Below are positions 1 through 8,475 of a DNA stretch of 64,000 nt, one piece after another. Position 1 is the first letter of the stretch. Each line of letters starts with the position of its first letter. The DNA comes from Desulfitobacterium hafniense DCB-2. GTDB lineage: Bacteria > Bacillota > Desulfitobacteriia > Desulfitobacteriales > Desulfitobacteriaceae. A program made the translations under genes and the position numbers. The DNA is taken from contig NC_011830.1 in assembly GCF_000021925.1 (NCBI RefSeq), positions 2,752,501 through 2,816,500 on the forward strand. Direction: 5' to 3'. The notes beneath the pieces are model-generated. The model ran no database searches. It saw nothing but the letters and a program-made list of their open reading frames with translations, and had not been told where the DNA came from.

Positions 1-1
1 G

Positions 2-373
2 GCCTTCGAGATGCTGAAAAACCTCAACATCAATCCTCATGACAGACTTAAGACCATGTCCAAGGGCACCAAAGAAAAAGTTCAGCTCATCCTGGTCATG
101 AGCCGTGAAGCGGATCTTTACCTCTTAGATGAGCCTATCGGCGGAGTGGACCCGGCAGCCCGGGATTATATCCTGAAAACCATTCTCAGCAACTACAATG
201 AAAAGGGAACTGTTCTCATCTCCACCCACCTTATCTCTGAAATTGAAAATATCCTCGATTATGTTGTCTTTATCAATCAAGGTCAAGTTGTCTTGACCTC
301 CACAGTGGATGAAATCCGCAGTGAAAAAGGTAAATCCGTCGATGCCTTATTCCGGGAGGTGTTCAAATGCTAA
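2..373 (+). CDS. ABC transporter ATP-binding protein, 3' part (5' end outside window)
   Basis: The reading frame is open from base 2, so the Walker A part lies to the left of the window. Visible are a degenerate signature segment (MSKGTKEKV in place of LSGGQ), Walker B LYLLDEP, the D-loop GGVDPAARD and the switch histidine in STHLISE. The divergent signature is typical of small drug/antibiotic exporter ATPases of the CcmA/YhcH type. The stop overlaps the start of the downstream membrane protein by 7 bases, so the two form one transporter. It would energise export across the cytoplasmic membrane; the substrate is not visible. Confidence 0.9.
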   Translation, partial: AFEMLKNLNINPHDRLKTMSKGTKEKVQLILVMSREADLYLLDEPIGGVDPAARDYILKTILSNYNEKGTVLISTHLISEIENILDYVVFINQGQVVLTSTVDEIRSEKGKSVDALFREVFKC

Positions 374-1164
374 GTAAGTTGATGAAATATGAGTTGAAAG
401 CCACAGGAAGAGTTTTCCTGCCCTTATACCTGGCTTTATTGGTTTTCGCCCTGATTAACCGCTTCATGCTGGGAGTAAGTTCCAGCCACCACTGGCAGGC
501 TCCGGCGGTCATCAGTATGGCTGTTTATATTTTTATCATGGCCGGTATCTTTGTTATGACCTTGATTATGACGATTCAGCGTTTCTATAAGAATCTTCTC
601 TCTGAAGAAGGCTACCTGATGTTCACTCTCCCTGTCAAACCCTGGCAGCACATTGTCTGTAAGATGCTGATCTCCATGTTTTGGTTAGTGATCAGTTTCT
701 TCGTGGCCATGCTCTCCATCATCCTCATCGCTTTAAAAGCAGGGGACTGGGAGCACATTATGAGGGAGCTGACCCAATTCTCTGGCACACTATGGGGTTA
801 TCTGGGCACATCGATTTATTTGTATTCCCTCGAGGCTGTGATCGGCATCTTCCTCATTCTGGCATCGGCCATTTTAATCCTCTACGCCTCGATTGCTGTT
901 GGCCACCTGTTTAATCAGCACCGTATTCTGGCCTCCTTTGCCGCCTTTATCGGACTCAATACCTTAACCCAAATGATCAGCATGGGGATTGGTTTTATAA
1001 TAGGGCATGGCAATGCCTGGAATATTACCCCGGGGAATTTTCTCACTATGCACACGGAGATCCACCTTTTCATTGCCTTCATACTGATTGAGTCGGCACT
1101 GATCACGGCTGCTTACTTCGCCATCACCAATACTATTTTGAAGAAGCGTTTGAATCTCGAGTGA
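367..1164 (+). CDS. ABC transporter permease (membrane subunit)
   Basis: A 265-residue hydrophobic protein with about six membrane segments: first near residues 15-35, then 50-75, 98-122, 150-175, 185-210 and 230-255. It partners with the overlapping upstream ATPase. No substrate-specific motif is recognisable; proteins of this size and pairing are usually permeases of small exporters. The start ATG lies inside the last codons of the ATPase gene, indicating translational coupling. Cobalamin riboswitch sequences begin about 60 bases after the stop, so the operon ends here. Confidence 0.8.
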   Translation: MLSKLMKYELKATGRVFLPLYLALLVFALINRFMLGVSSSHHWQAPAVISMAVYIFIMAGIFVMTLIMTIQRFYKNLLSEEGYLMFTLPVKPWQHIVCKMLISMFWLVISFFVAMLSIILIALKAGDWEHIMRELTQFSGTLWGYLGTSIYLYSLEAVIGIFLILASAILILYASIAVGHLFNQHRILASFAAFIGLNTLTQMISMGIGFIIGHGNAWNITPGNFLTMHTEIHLFIAFILIESALITAAYFAITNTILKKRLNLE

Positions 1165-1227
1165 TCTTTGGGTTGTTAATTGTCATAATATATGTTATAA
1201 ACAATATAAGTGAATTAAATATTCAGT

Positions 1228-1432
1228 TTTTAGGTGCCTCTGATTTATCGGAGGATAATAGGGAACCAGGTGAAATTCCTGGACGGTCGCGCCACTGTAT
1301 GCGGAGAGCTTCTTTTATAACCACTGGTTTTATCCGGGAAGGAGAAAGAAAGCAAAGACCCGCAAGTCAGGAAACCTGCCTAATACTGGTTGTCTACGCC
1401 TTTCGCGGAAAAAGGGATATGACGGTTGCACT
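1228..1432 (+). promoter_or_regulatory. Cobalamin riboswitch 1 (first of a tandem pair)
   Basis: The region carries class-I cobalamin aptamer hallmarks in order: GGGAA followed by an AGGTGAAATTCCT hairpin, the core GCCACTGTAT, and the B12 box AGTCAGGAAACCTGCC at 1365-1380. A rho-independent terminator follows at 1441-1473, so adenosylcobalamin binding should favour termination. No coding sequence lies between this unit and a second aptamer at 1498. Confidence 0.9.
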
Positions 1433-1440
1433 TGTGCTTT

Positions 1441-1473
1441 AACCCATTTTCTTAGCGAAAATGGGTTTTGTTT
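1441..1473 (+). terminator. Rho-independent terminator of riboswitch 1
   Basis: The 11-bp arms AACCCATTTTC and GAAAATGGGTT enclose TTAGC and are followed by TTGTTT. It is placed as the expression platform of the first cobalamin aptamer. Confidence 0.85.
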
Positions 1474-1497
1474 GCTTTAAAACCGAATACATAGCTT

Positions 1498-1690
1498 AAG
1501 GTGCCCATAGGGAGAATAGGGAAACCGGTATAAGTCCGGTGCGGATCCGCCGCTGTAATCGGAGACGAATCCCCAGAATGTCACTGTCTTTTTTAGAGAT
1601 GGGAAGGCGTGGGAGGAGGATGACACGAGAGCCAGAAGACCTGCCTTTTAGAAAGCTGATTAAGTACACTAGTAAGGCTTTTTTAGGCTT
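1498..1690 (+). promoter_or_regulatory. Cobalamin riboswitch 2 (second of a tandem pair)
   Basis: This is a second complete aptamer: GGGAAACCGG, AGTCCGG, the core CCGCTGTAAT, and a B12 box GAGCCAGAAGACCTGCC at 1629-1645. It is not a sequence duplicate of the first unit; only the conserved core positions match. A second intrinsic terminator follows, then the importer operon. Confidence 0.9.
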
Positions 1691-1703
1691 GTTCAAGGTA
1701 AGT

Positions 1704-1736
1704 TCTCCCTGCATCATTGCAGGGAGATTTATTATT
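1704..1736 (+). terminator. Rho-independent terminator of riboswitch 2
   Basis: Arms TCTCCCTGC and GCAGGGAGA are followed by TTTATTATT. It lies about 105 bases before the binding-protein start codon and must be read through for importer expression. Confidence 0.85.
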
Positions 1737-1840
1737 GGGGAGACTCTTTCGCCATAAGGAGGTGAAAATGGATAGCGAAATATCCATATTCCAGTTGATA
1801 TAACATGCTATTAAAATCAAGAATAAAAGGAGAAGGCCAT

Positions 1841-3412
1841 ATGAGAAAAATAGTATTATTGCTGTTGCTCGCCGGACTAATGCTGATGGTGGGCTGTTCT
1901 GCTTCTAACGGCGGAAAAAATATCACAGAAAATGTCGCGAAAGATGAAATTACTATTTCGGCCGGGGTCAATTTGGTGGCCGGTGGTTTTGACCCGACCA
2001 CAGGCTATGGCGTATGGGCACCGGATATATTTCACAGTCACTTATTGCAAGTAAAAGAAAACAACCAATTGGTCAATGATTTAGCCACCTCTTATGATAT
2101 CAGTGCAGATGGATTAACGTACACCTTTAAAATCCGCAATGATGCAAAATTTGCGGATGGCCATTCCTTAACTTCGGAAGATGTGGCCTTTACTTTTGAA
2201 ACAACCAAAAGCAAAGCTTCCGCCGCGGATCTGACCATGCTGGATTCAGTTGAAGCTTTAGACGAAAGTACTGTTGTTTTCCGCTTAAAAGCCCCCTGGT
2301 CTACGTTTGTCTTTAATCTAAGCGAGGTGGGAATTGTCCCCAAGCATCTCTATAATGAAAACTATGGGGATCATCCGATGGGCTCCGGTGCCTGGAAAGT
2401 TGCCGAATTTGCAGTTGATCAGAAGTTGATCCTGGTACCGAATGAACATTATTACGGCCCAATACCGAAGTTTAAGAAAGTAACCATCTTAAAATTGGAT
2501 GAAGATGCGGCTCTGGCGGCAGCGAAATCAGGGCAGTTGGACTTGGTGCTTGTCGAATCTGAATTTGCCAGCACGCCGGTTGACGGAATGAAACTATATA
2601 GAATGTCCGCCATGGATGCTTTTACCATTAACCTGCCAACGATTCCGGAAACGACCGACCCTTCAGGGCAAAAAGTAGGCAATAATGTCACAAGTGATCC
2701 GGCGATTCGCAAAGCCTTGAACATTGGGATAAACCGGCAGCTCATTACCCAAAACGCTTTGAACGGATTTGGGCAAGTTACTTATGGAGCGGCGAAGGAA
2801 CTTCCCTGGAGTAATGGCGACATGTTTAAAGACAACCAGGTTGAAGAAGCGAAAAAGATCTTGGAAGATGCAGGATGGAAAGATACTGACGGGGACGGCA
2901 TCCGGGAGAAAAATAATATTAAGGCGGAAATCGTGATAACAGGACGAAGCAATGATCTGGCGCGTTATAATACGGTCGTTGCTCTGGCAGAAGATGTGAA
3001 AAAGCTGGGAATACAGATTATCCCCAAATCCGCACCTTGGTCGGAATGCCGGGAAGCGAGGAATTTACCGACTTGCTGGGTCTTTGGTCAGCCTAATCCC
3101 ATAGAATTCTATCGTTATTATGATTCTTCGCAAATTGGTGTAGCGGTTATCGGCAACCCGGCTTCTTATACCAATCCGGAGGTTGATGCGGTTATCCAAA
3201 AAGCCCTTGCAGCAACGAACTCTGACGAGGCAAATAAATACTGGCAGGAAGGCCAGGCTCTTGCGCAAAAGGATATTCCGTACTTGTGGATCGTTCGTCC
3301 GGAAGTCACTTATCTTGTCAAAGAAGGGCTGAAGATCCCCTCTTTGCAGAAATTGCCAACCCGGGGGCAGGGGATTTCCATTGTAGAAAATATGAATGAG
3401 TGGTCCTGGTAG
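1841..3412 (+). CDS. Opp/Dpp/Nik-type ABC transporter substrate-binding lipoprotein (B12-regulated)
   Basis: A 523-residue family-5 binding protein. The N terminus MRKIVLLLLLAGLMLMVGC is a lipoprotein signal with Cys at about residue 19. The body has the family pattern (LATSYDISADGLTYTFKIR, then GSGAWKVAEF, then a late ALNIGINRQ segment). I chose ATG 1841 because AAAAGGAGAAGG precedes it; an in-frame ATG at 1805 has no such site. It heads a binding protein-permease-permease-ATPase-ATPase operon controlled by two cobalamin riboswitches. Family members bind peptides, nickel or metal chelates; the riboswitches favour cobalt/nickel or a corrinoid-related ligand here (inference). Confidence 0.85.
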   Translation: MRKIVLLLLLAGLMLMVGCSASNGGKNITENVAKDEITISAGVNLVAGGFDPTTGYGVWAPDIFHSHLLQVKENNQLVNDLATSYDISADGLTYTFKIRNDAKFADGHSLTSEDVAFTFETTKSKASAADLTMLDSVEALDESTVVFRLKAPWSTFVFNLSEVGIVPKHLYNENYGDHPMGSGAWKVAEFAVDQKLILVPNEHYYGPIPKFKKVTILKLDEDAALAAAKSGQLDLVLVESEFASTPVDGMKLYRMSAMDAFTINLPTIPETTDPSGQKVGNNVTSDPAIRKALNIGINRQLITQNALNGFGQVTYGAAKELPWSNGDMFKDNQVEEAKKILEDAGWKDTDGDGIREKNNIKAEIVITGRSNDLARYNTVVALAEDVKKLGIQIIPKSAPWSECREARNLPTCWVFGQPNPIEFYRYYDSSQIGVAVIGNPASYTNPEVDAVIQKALAATNSDEANKYWQEGQALAQKDIPYLWIVRPEVTYLVKEGLKIPSLQKLPTRGQGISIVENMNEWSW

Positions 3413-3413
3413 T

Positions 3414-4409
3414 ATGAGTACCACGGTATATAAAGGATTGGGGCGCTATTTCAGCAGTACTTTAGTACGGATGCTGACTCTGCTTGGGGCCGTGAGTCTA
3501 ATCAGCTTCATGCTTATTGCGCTGTCGCCGATTGATCCGATCGACGCTTATTTGGGTGATGCCCACGTCTCCGAAGAGCAAAGGGCGAATATCGCTGAAC
3601 ATTGGGGTCTTAACAAATCGCCTGTAGAGCGCTATGGCATCTGGATAACCCATGTCCTTCAGGGTGACATGGGCGAATCTATCACTTATCGCCAGCCTGT
3701 CGCGAAGGTTATCGGCGAGCGTTTCCGGGCGTCGCTGGCCTTGATGGGAGTAGCCTGGGTGTTGTCCGGGGTGCTGGGGTTTACTTTGGGCATTATCGCT
3801 GCCGTGAATAAGGGGAAGTGGATTGACCGCTTTATTAAAACGTTTTGTTTGATATTGGCATCCACACCGCTTTTTTGGCTGGGCTTACTCTTTTTAATGG
3901 TTTTTGCTGTCTATTTACAGTGGTTTCCCTTAGGATTGGCAGCCCCCATCAATAAATTGGCCCATGAGGTTACTCTAGGTGATAAAATTTATCATCTGAT
4001 TCTACCTGCCTTAACCTTGAGCATTACCGGTGTAGCCGGCATTGCCCTTCATACCCGTCAGAAGTTCATTGACGTACTTAAGAGTGAATATGTCCTTTTT
4101 GCTAAAGCCCGGGGGGAAAAACCCCGGGAGATTATTCGGCGTCACGGATTGCGCAATATCGCCTTGCCCGGCATAACGCTGCAATTCGCTTCGGTCAGTG
4201 AACTGTTTGGCGGGTCGGTGCTGGCGGAGAAGGTTTTTTCTTATCCTGGTCTGGGAAACGCGGCTACCCATGCCGGATTGAAAGGAGATGCTCCTTTGCT
4301 GCTGGGTATTGCCTTATTTAGTGTGCTTTTTGTATTTACGGGAAATTTCCTGGCCAATGTGATCTATGGGATTGTCGATCCTCAAATCCGGGAAGGAGGC
4401 TCGTCATGA
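3414..4409 (+). CDS. Opp/Dpp/Nik-type ABC permease (NikB/DppB-like)
   Basis: About 331 residues: an N-terminal membrane helix, a long extracytoplasmic loop with the family motif PIDPIDAYLGD, then five more helices. The EAA-like coupling loop is YVLFAKARGEKPREIIRRHGL. ATG 3414 immediately follows the upstream stop; an alternative in-frame ATG at 3396 would overlap it. Its stop overlaps the next permease by four bases. It forms half of the import channel for the B12-regulated transporter. Confidence 0.85.
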   Translation: MSTTVYKGLGRYFSSTLVRMLTLLGAVSLISFMLIALSPIDPIDAYLGDAHVSEEQRANIAEHWGLNKSPVERYGIWITHVLQGDMGESITYRQPVAKVIGERFRASLALMGVAWVLSGVLGFTLGIIAAVNKGKWIDRFIKTFCLILASTPLFWLGLLFLMVFAVYLQWFPLGLAAPINKLAHEVTLGDKIYHLILPALTLSITGVAGIALHTRQKFIDVLKSEYVLFAKARGEKPREIIRRHGLRNIALPGITLQFASVSELFGGSVLAEKVFSYPGLGNAATHAGLKGDAPLLLGIALFSVLFVFTGNFLANVIYGIVDPQIREGGSS

Positions 4410-5221
4410 ATCGCCGTCGAAAAATTATGCTGATTATGGGGAGCGGTCTCTTGGTTTTAGCAGCAATTACCATCGGGGGGATTCTGATGGACTCTGCTTT
4501 GTATGCGCCGAACTATGACTTTAGAAGTCAGGCGCCTTCCTGGAAGCATCCCTTTGGCACCGATTACTTGGGGCGGGATATGTTTTTTCGGACGATGGCC
4601 GGACTTTCATTGAGCATACGCGTTGGGCTGCTGGCGGCAACAGTCAGCTCGGTTATTGCCCTTGTGCTGGGCAGTTTATCGGCTGTCTTTGGCGGCAAGA
4701 TAGATACAGCGGTTAATTGGCTGGTTGATCTTTGCATGGGGATTCCCCATATGATTCTGCTGATTTTGATTTCGATTGCGCTGGGGGGCGGAGCAGTTGG
4801 AGTTATTACCGGGGTTGCTGTAACTCATTGGCCAAGTTTGACCAGGGTAATCCGGGCCGAAGTCATGCAGGTAAGATCAGCCCACTATGTTCAACTTGCC
4901 CGCGCTTTGGGAAAAAGCCCTTGGTATGTGGCAGCCAGTCACATCATTCCTCATGTTCTTCCCCAGTATCTGGTTGGCTTGATTTTACTTTTTCCCCATG
5001 CCATTTTGCATGAGGCGGGAATTACATTTCTTGGTTATGGGTTACCTTTGGAAGTTCCGGCAGTAGGGGTCGTTTTATCTGAATCAATGAAGCATCTGGC
5101 TACGGGGATGTGGTGGCTGGCCTTTTTTCCTGGATTAGCTTTACTGTTGGTGGTCATGCTCTTTGATTTAATAGGAGACTATTTAAAGATTTTAATTGAT
5201 CCCTATGCCGCTCATGAGTAG
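4406..5221 (+). CDS. Opp/Dpp/Nik-type ABC permease (NikC/DppC-like)
   Basis: A 271-residue second permease with the N-terminal family motif HPFGTDYLGRDMFFR, about six membrane segments, and an EAA-like loop YVQLARALGKSPWYVAASHI. It starts within an ATGA overlap with the previous stop and pairs with it to form the channel. A Shine-Dalgarno site for the following ATPase (GGAGG) starts right after its stop codon. Confidence 0.85.
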   Translation: MNRRRKIMLIMGSGLLVLAAITIGGILMDSALYAPNYDFRSQAPSWKHPFGTDYLGRDMFFRTMAGLSLSIRVGLLAATVSSVIALVLGSLSAVFGGKIDTAVNWLVDLCMGIPHMILLILISIALGGGAVGVITGVAVTHWPSLTRVIRAEVMQVRSAHYVQLARALGKSPWYVAASHIIPHVLPQYLVGLILLFPHAILHEAGITFLGYGLPLEVPAVGVVLSESMKHLATGMWWLAFFPGLALLLVVMLFDLIGDYLKILIDPYAAHE

Positions 5222-5233
5222 GAGGTTTAGAGA

Positions 5234-6109
5234 GTGGCTGAAGCTAAGCAGACAGTTATCTTGGATGTTCAGGGTCTTTCGGTAACCTTCGACGGTTATG
5301 ATGCCTCATTAGAAAAAATAACAAGCCTGGCGATTGCTGATTTGAGTGTTCAGATTCATACCGGGGAAATTCTGGCGATAGTCGGCTCCAGTGGTTCAGG
5401 GAAAAGCTTGCTTGCTCATGCTATCATGGGTATTCTACCTTACAATGCCCAAGTTGGTGGTAAAATGGCCTATAAAGGCCAAGAGCTGACCCCTGAATAT
5501 CGGGAAAAGCTGCAAGGGAAGGAAATTGCCTTTATTCCCCAATCCGTAGCCTATCTTGACCCGTTGATGCGTGTTGGCGAACAGGTGCGGGGCACCGGAG
5601 GGGAAAAGCTGCGGGAGGCTCAGCGGAAAGCTTTTGCGAAATATCGTTTGGATGGGAAAGCAGAAAAACTTTATCCGTTTCAACTTTCGGGCGGTATGGC
5701 CCGCAGGATATTGATTTCCACCGCGGTGGTGGCGAATGCAGAGCTGATTATTGCCGATGAACCCACTCCCGGTTTGGATTTAAACCTGGCGATTCAGGCC
5801 TTAAAGGATTTCAGAGAATTTGCCGATCAGGGCAAGGGAGTGTTGCTGATTACTCACGATATTGATTTAGCCTTAAATGTGGCCGACCGTATTTCTATTT
5901 TTCACAGCGGTACAGTGGTTGAGACGGCAAGGCGGGAAGATTTTTCCGGGGACGGGGAGGGCTTAAAGCATCCGTACAGCCGGGCCCTTTTTAGAGCTTT
6001 GCCGCAAAATGGCTTTCAAATAGCTCACTGCCCCCAATGCGGTTTAAGCTGCGCGGTTTGGGAAATTGACGGCAATGAATTGAGGTGTGCTTGTGGCTAC
6101 CATGCTTGA
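5234..6109 (+). CDS. Opp/Dpp/Nik-type ABC ATPase (NikD/DppD-like) with C-terminal four-Cys tail
   Basis: A 291-residue ATPase starting at GTG 5234, with GGAGG 8 bases upstream. Walker A is GSSGSGKS, the signature is LSGGMARR, Walker B is LIIADEP and the switch His is in ITHDI. The family's C-terminal ligand-type extension is present (HPYSRALFRALPQNGF) and is followed by an unusual tail with four cysteines, CPQCGLSC then CACG. That tail looks like a zinc-ribbon-like metal site. Given cobalamin control, a metal-sensing role is possible but is inference. Confidence 0.85.
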   Translation: MAEAKQTVILDVQGLSVTFDGYDASLEKITSLAIADLSVQIHTGEILAIVGSSGSGKSLLAHAIMGILPYNAQVGGKMAYKGQELTPEYREKLQGKEIAFIPQSVAYLDPLMRVGEQVRGTGGEKLREAQRKAFAKYRLDGKAEKLYPFQLSGGMARRILISTAVVANAELIIADEPTPGLDLNLAIQALKDFREFADQGKGVLLITHDIDLALNVADRISIFHSGTVVETARREDFSGDGEGLKHPYSRALFRALPQNGFQIAHCPQCGLSCAVWEIDGNELRCACGYHA

Positions 6110-6731
6110 AGTGAAAGACGTGAGTTTTCGTTACGCAAACGGACCTTGGGTTCTCCATAATGTGAACCTGAAGATCGAGGATGGCGAAAGGGTAGCCTTA
6201 GTTGGGCCCAGCGGCTATGGAAAAAGCACCTTGGCCAAAATTATGGCCGGTTTTCTTAGACCGGAAAAAGGAACTGTTCTTCTGGATGGGAAGCCTTTGC
6301 CCAAAGGTGAGTACTGCCCCGTGCAACTGGTTTATCAGCATCCGGAAAAAGCACTGAATCCCCGCTGGAAAATGAAGTATTCCTTGAAAGAAGCCGGCGT
6401 ACTGGATCCGGAGATTATGAACGAAATGGGCATCCGGGAAATGTGGCTGGAGCGTTGGCCCAATGAACTTTCCGGCGGTGAACTGCAGCGGTTTTGCGTA
6501 GTAAGGGCTTTAGGAGAGCAGACCCGCTTTTTAATCGCTGATGAAATGACCACCATGTTGGATGCCGTGAATCAGGCTCATATCTGGAAATTCCTGCTGC
6601 GGCACGCAGATAAAAAGAAGTTAGGGATCATTTTGATTACCCATAATATGTATTTAGCGGAGCAGGTGGCATCTCGGATTATTGATGTTCCTTCAATCAA
6701 TAAAATCAGCGTAAGAACGGAAGATTTATGA
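6102..6731 (+). CDS. Opp/Dpp/Nik-type ABC ATPase (NikE/DppF-like)
   Basis: About 209 residues, shorter than the usual 250-330 of DppF/NikE because the C-terminal extension is missing. Walker A is GPSGYGKST, the Q-loop lies in VYQHPEKALNPRW, the signature is LSGGELQR and Walker B is FLIADEM. Met replaces Pro after DE. The start is ambiguous: GTG 6087 or 6093, or ATG 6102, all overlapping the upstream gene; GAGGTG precedes them. It ends the operon just before an intrinsic terminator. Confidence 0.8.
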   Translation: MLEVKDVSFRYANGPWVLHNVNLKIEDGERVALVGPSGYGKSTLAKIMAGFLRPEKGTVLLDGKPLPKGEYCPVQLVYQHPEKALNPRWKMKYSLKEAGVLDPEIMNEMGIREMWLERWPNELSGGELQRFCVVRALGEQTRFLIADEMTTMLDAVNQAHIWKFLLRHADKKKLGIILITHNMYLAEQVASRIIDVPSINKISVRTEDL

Positions 6732-6733
6732 AT

Positions 6734-6782
6734 AAAAAAACCGAGGCACATTAATATGTACATTGTGTCTTGGTTTTTTTAT
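6734..6782 (+). terminator. Rho-independent terminator after the B12-regulated importer
   Basis: Arms AAAAAAACCGAGGCACA and TGTGTCTTGGTTTTTTT pair with two G-U wobbles and end in a T run. It can act in both directions. Confidence 0.85.
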
Positions 6783-6875
6783 TTCATAGCCCCCCTACGG
6801 AGGGCCGGTCCTTTAAAATTGCTCTTTTTGCAAATTTACGAAGCCTGCTTAGTGATTTTCAAAATTGCCGGATTT

Positions 6876-7466
6876 TTAAACAGAAGAGGACGGGACACGC
6901 TTTTTCCGAAAGTAGAGTAGCAAAGCAAAGACCAAAGACCCTAAGGCATCCAGGATAATATCCGTCATGGTGTCGTGGATGCCCACTCCTTGATAGAGGG
7001 TGCCAAAGGTACAGTCCATGGTATATTCATAGATCTCCCAGACCCCACCGGCCGCCAAAGAGAAGGAAAAGGCAAACAGGGCGGCCAGGAGCCTGCTCCT
7101 TCCCGAATCTTGCTTCTGACGGGCATCAAGAAACATCAGCAGCAAGAAACCCATCTGAGCAAAGATAAAGCCTGATGCACCATGGAGCATTTTATCCCAC
7201 CACCAAAACACATCATACATGCGGTTGGCGGTGCCTAAAAACATGGAAGCGTAAAGAAATAAAATCAGCGCGGTGAGAAATTCCCGGGGAATGGTCAGCT
7301 TGTATTTAGTCTCTAAAAGGAAGGGAATGGACATAAAGAGCAGAGTCAGCAGGCACATCCCGGTGGATAGCCAGTTTAAGCGGGCAAGATGAACGAAAGT
7401 CATGGGGACAATGGTCAGGCATAACAGGATATAAAGCCAAAAGACCAAAGGTCGGGTTCTTTTCAT
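6876..7466 (-). CDS. DUF2238/YjdF-like integral membrane protein
   Basis: 196 residues with about six membrane segments. The family pattern is visible: WWWDKMLHGASGFIF in the middle, then GGVWEIYEYTMD, and GIHDTMTDIILDALG near the C terminus, with conserved His, Glu and Asp in or near membrane segments. ATG 7466 has AAGGAG at good distance; an upstream in-frame ATG at 7505 does not. The function of the family is not established. It is monocistronic and convergent with the importer operon. Confidence 0.8.
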   Translation of the reverse strand: MKRTRPLVFWLYILLCLTIVPMTFVHLARLNWLSTGMCLLTLLFMSIPFLLETKYKLTIPREFLTALILFLYASMFLGTANRMYDVFWWWDKMLHGASGFIFAQMGFLLLMFLDARQKQDSGRSRLLAALFAFSFSLAAGGVWEIYEYTMDCTFGTLYQGVGIHDTMTDIILDALGSLVFALLLYFRKKRVPSSSV

Positions 7467-7488
7467 AATCTTCTCCTTAAGCAACTTC

Positions 7489-7517
7489 TTGATAATGCAG
7501 TTCATAATGGCTATAAT
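7489..7517 (+). promoter_or_regulatory. Near-consensus sigma-A promoter
   Basis: TTGATA at 7489-7494 and TATAAT at 7512-7517 are separated by 17 bases. The predicted start near 7524 leads within about 50 bases into an intrinsic terminator, upstream of the ABC exporter genes. Confidence 0.65.
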
Positions 7518-7550
7518 TTCCTTAGAGCAGGAATTTAATTCTCGAATTGA

Positions 7551-7581
7551 AGCAGGAGACCTTGTTCCTGCTTTTCTTTTT
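7551..7581 (+). terminator. Intrinsic terminator in the leader of the ABC exporter
   Basis: AGCAGGA and TCCTGCT enclose eight bases and are followed by TTTCTTTTT. A second AGCAGGA copy lies upstream at about 7527 and could compete for the same TCCTGCT. No plus-strand gene precedes it, so it is either an attenuator or the end of a roughly 55-nt RNA. Confidence 0.6.
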
Positions 7582-7695
7582 GAGAAAGGCCTGAATCATG
7601 GCGTATGCTCACAGAAAATCTAGTTAGACTAAGCTGTAGAAAGATCTGAAAACTGAGCACAAAAAACGTCAAGATTCTTAAGAAGGGAGTAGCTT

Positions 7696-8475
7696 ATGAA
7701 TCAAGTTTTGATAAAAACCCACCAACTCACCAAACGCTATGGCGATGTTCCTGTGGTGAACCAGCTAAATCTGGAGGTAAGGGCAGGGGAGATTTTTGGC
7801 TTCCTGGGACCCAATGGGGCGGGGAAAACCACTACCATCAAAATCCTGACCGGACTTATGGAGCCCAGTGAAGGGGAAGCTTTGATCTGCGGTTATGATA
7901 TTCGCAAGCAGCCCACTCAAGCCAAAGCCTTGATGGCCTACGTCCCCGATCAACCCAAATTATACGGCAAGCTCTCGGCCTGGGAATTTCTGAAGCTCAT
8001 CGGCGATCTTTATCAGATACCTAAAGATGTGTCCCGCAAAAGAGCAGAGATGCTTATGGAGATGTTTGGCCTGCTGGACAGAGCTGATGAACTTTTGGAG
8101 GGATATTCCCACGGGATGCGCCAGAAGGTAGTGCTGGCCTCAGCTCTGATCCACCAACCGAAAGTCATTCTCCTGGACGAACCCACCGTAGGCTTGGATC
8201 CGGCCAGCGCCCGTCTCCTCAAGGATGTTTTGCAGGAATTGGCACACCAGGGAGCGGCGGTTTTTGTCTCTACGCATATCTTGGAGATTGCGGAAAGAAT
8301 GTGCCACAGGGTGGGCATTCTGGAAAAAGGAAAACTCATCGCTCAAGGCAGCCCGGAGGAATTGCGCCAAAACGTAGGACATGGGGGAGAAAGTTTAGAA
8401 GATATTTTCCTGGAGCTGACCGGAGGTCATGAAAATGAGGAATTGATCAAAAGCCTGGAGGAGGGACGAGCGTGA
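7696..8475 (+). CDS. ABC exporter ATP-binding protein
   Basis: A 259-residue single-domain ATPase: Walker A GPNGAGKTT near residue 40, signature YSHGMRQK, Walker B VILLDEP, and the switch His in VSTHILE. It resembles the ATPases of ABC-2 type exporters. GAAGGGAG precedes the ATG. Its stop overlaps the GTG start of the large permease by four bases, so they form one transporter. Substrate unknown. Confidence 0.9.
   Translation: MNQVLIKTHQLTKRYGDVPVVNQLNLEVRAGEIFGFLGPNGAGKTTTIKILTGLMEPSEGEALICGYDIRKQPTQAKALMAYVPDQPKLYGKLSAWEFLKLIGDLYQIPKDVSRKRAEMLMEMFGLLDRADELLEGYSHGMRQKVVLASALIHQPKVILLDEPTVGLDPASARLLKDVLQELAHQGAAVFVSTHILEIAERMCHRVGILEKGKLIAQGSPEELRQNVGHGGESLEDIFLELTGGHENEELIKSLEEGRA

Noticed and set aside
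1161..1442. Open frame in the cobalamin riboswitch 1 region (and 1539-1757 in riboswitch 2)
   Set aside because: The sequence is explained by conserved riboswitch elements and terminators; no ribosome site.
6770..6958. 62-codon frame after the importer terminator
   Set aside because: Begins inside the terminator region and overlaps the convergent DUF2238 gene; no ribosome site or motif.
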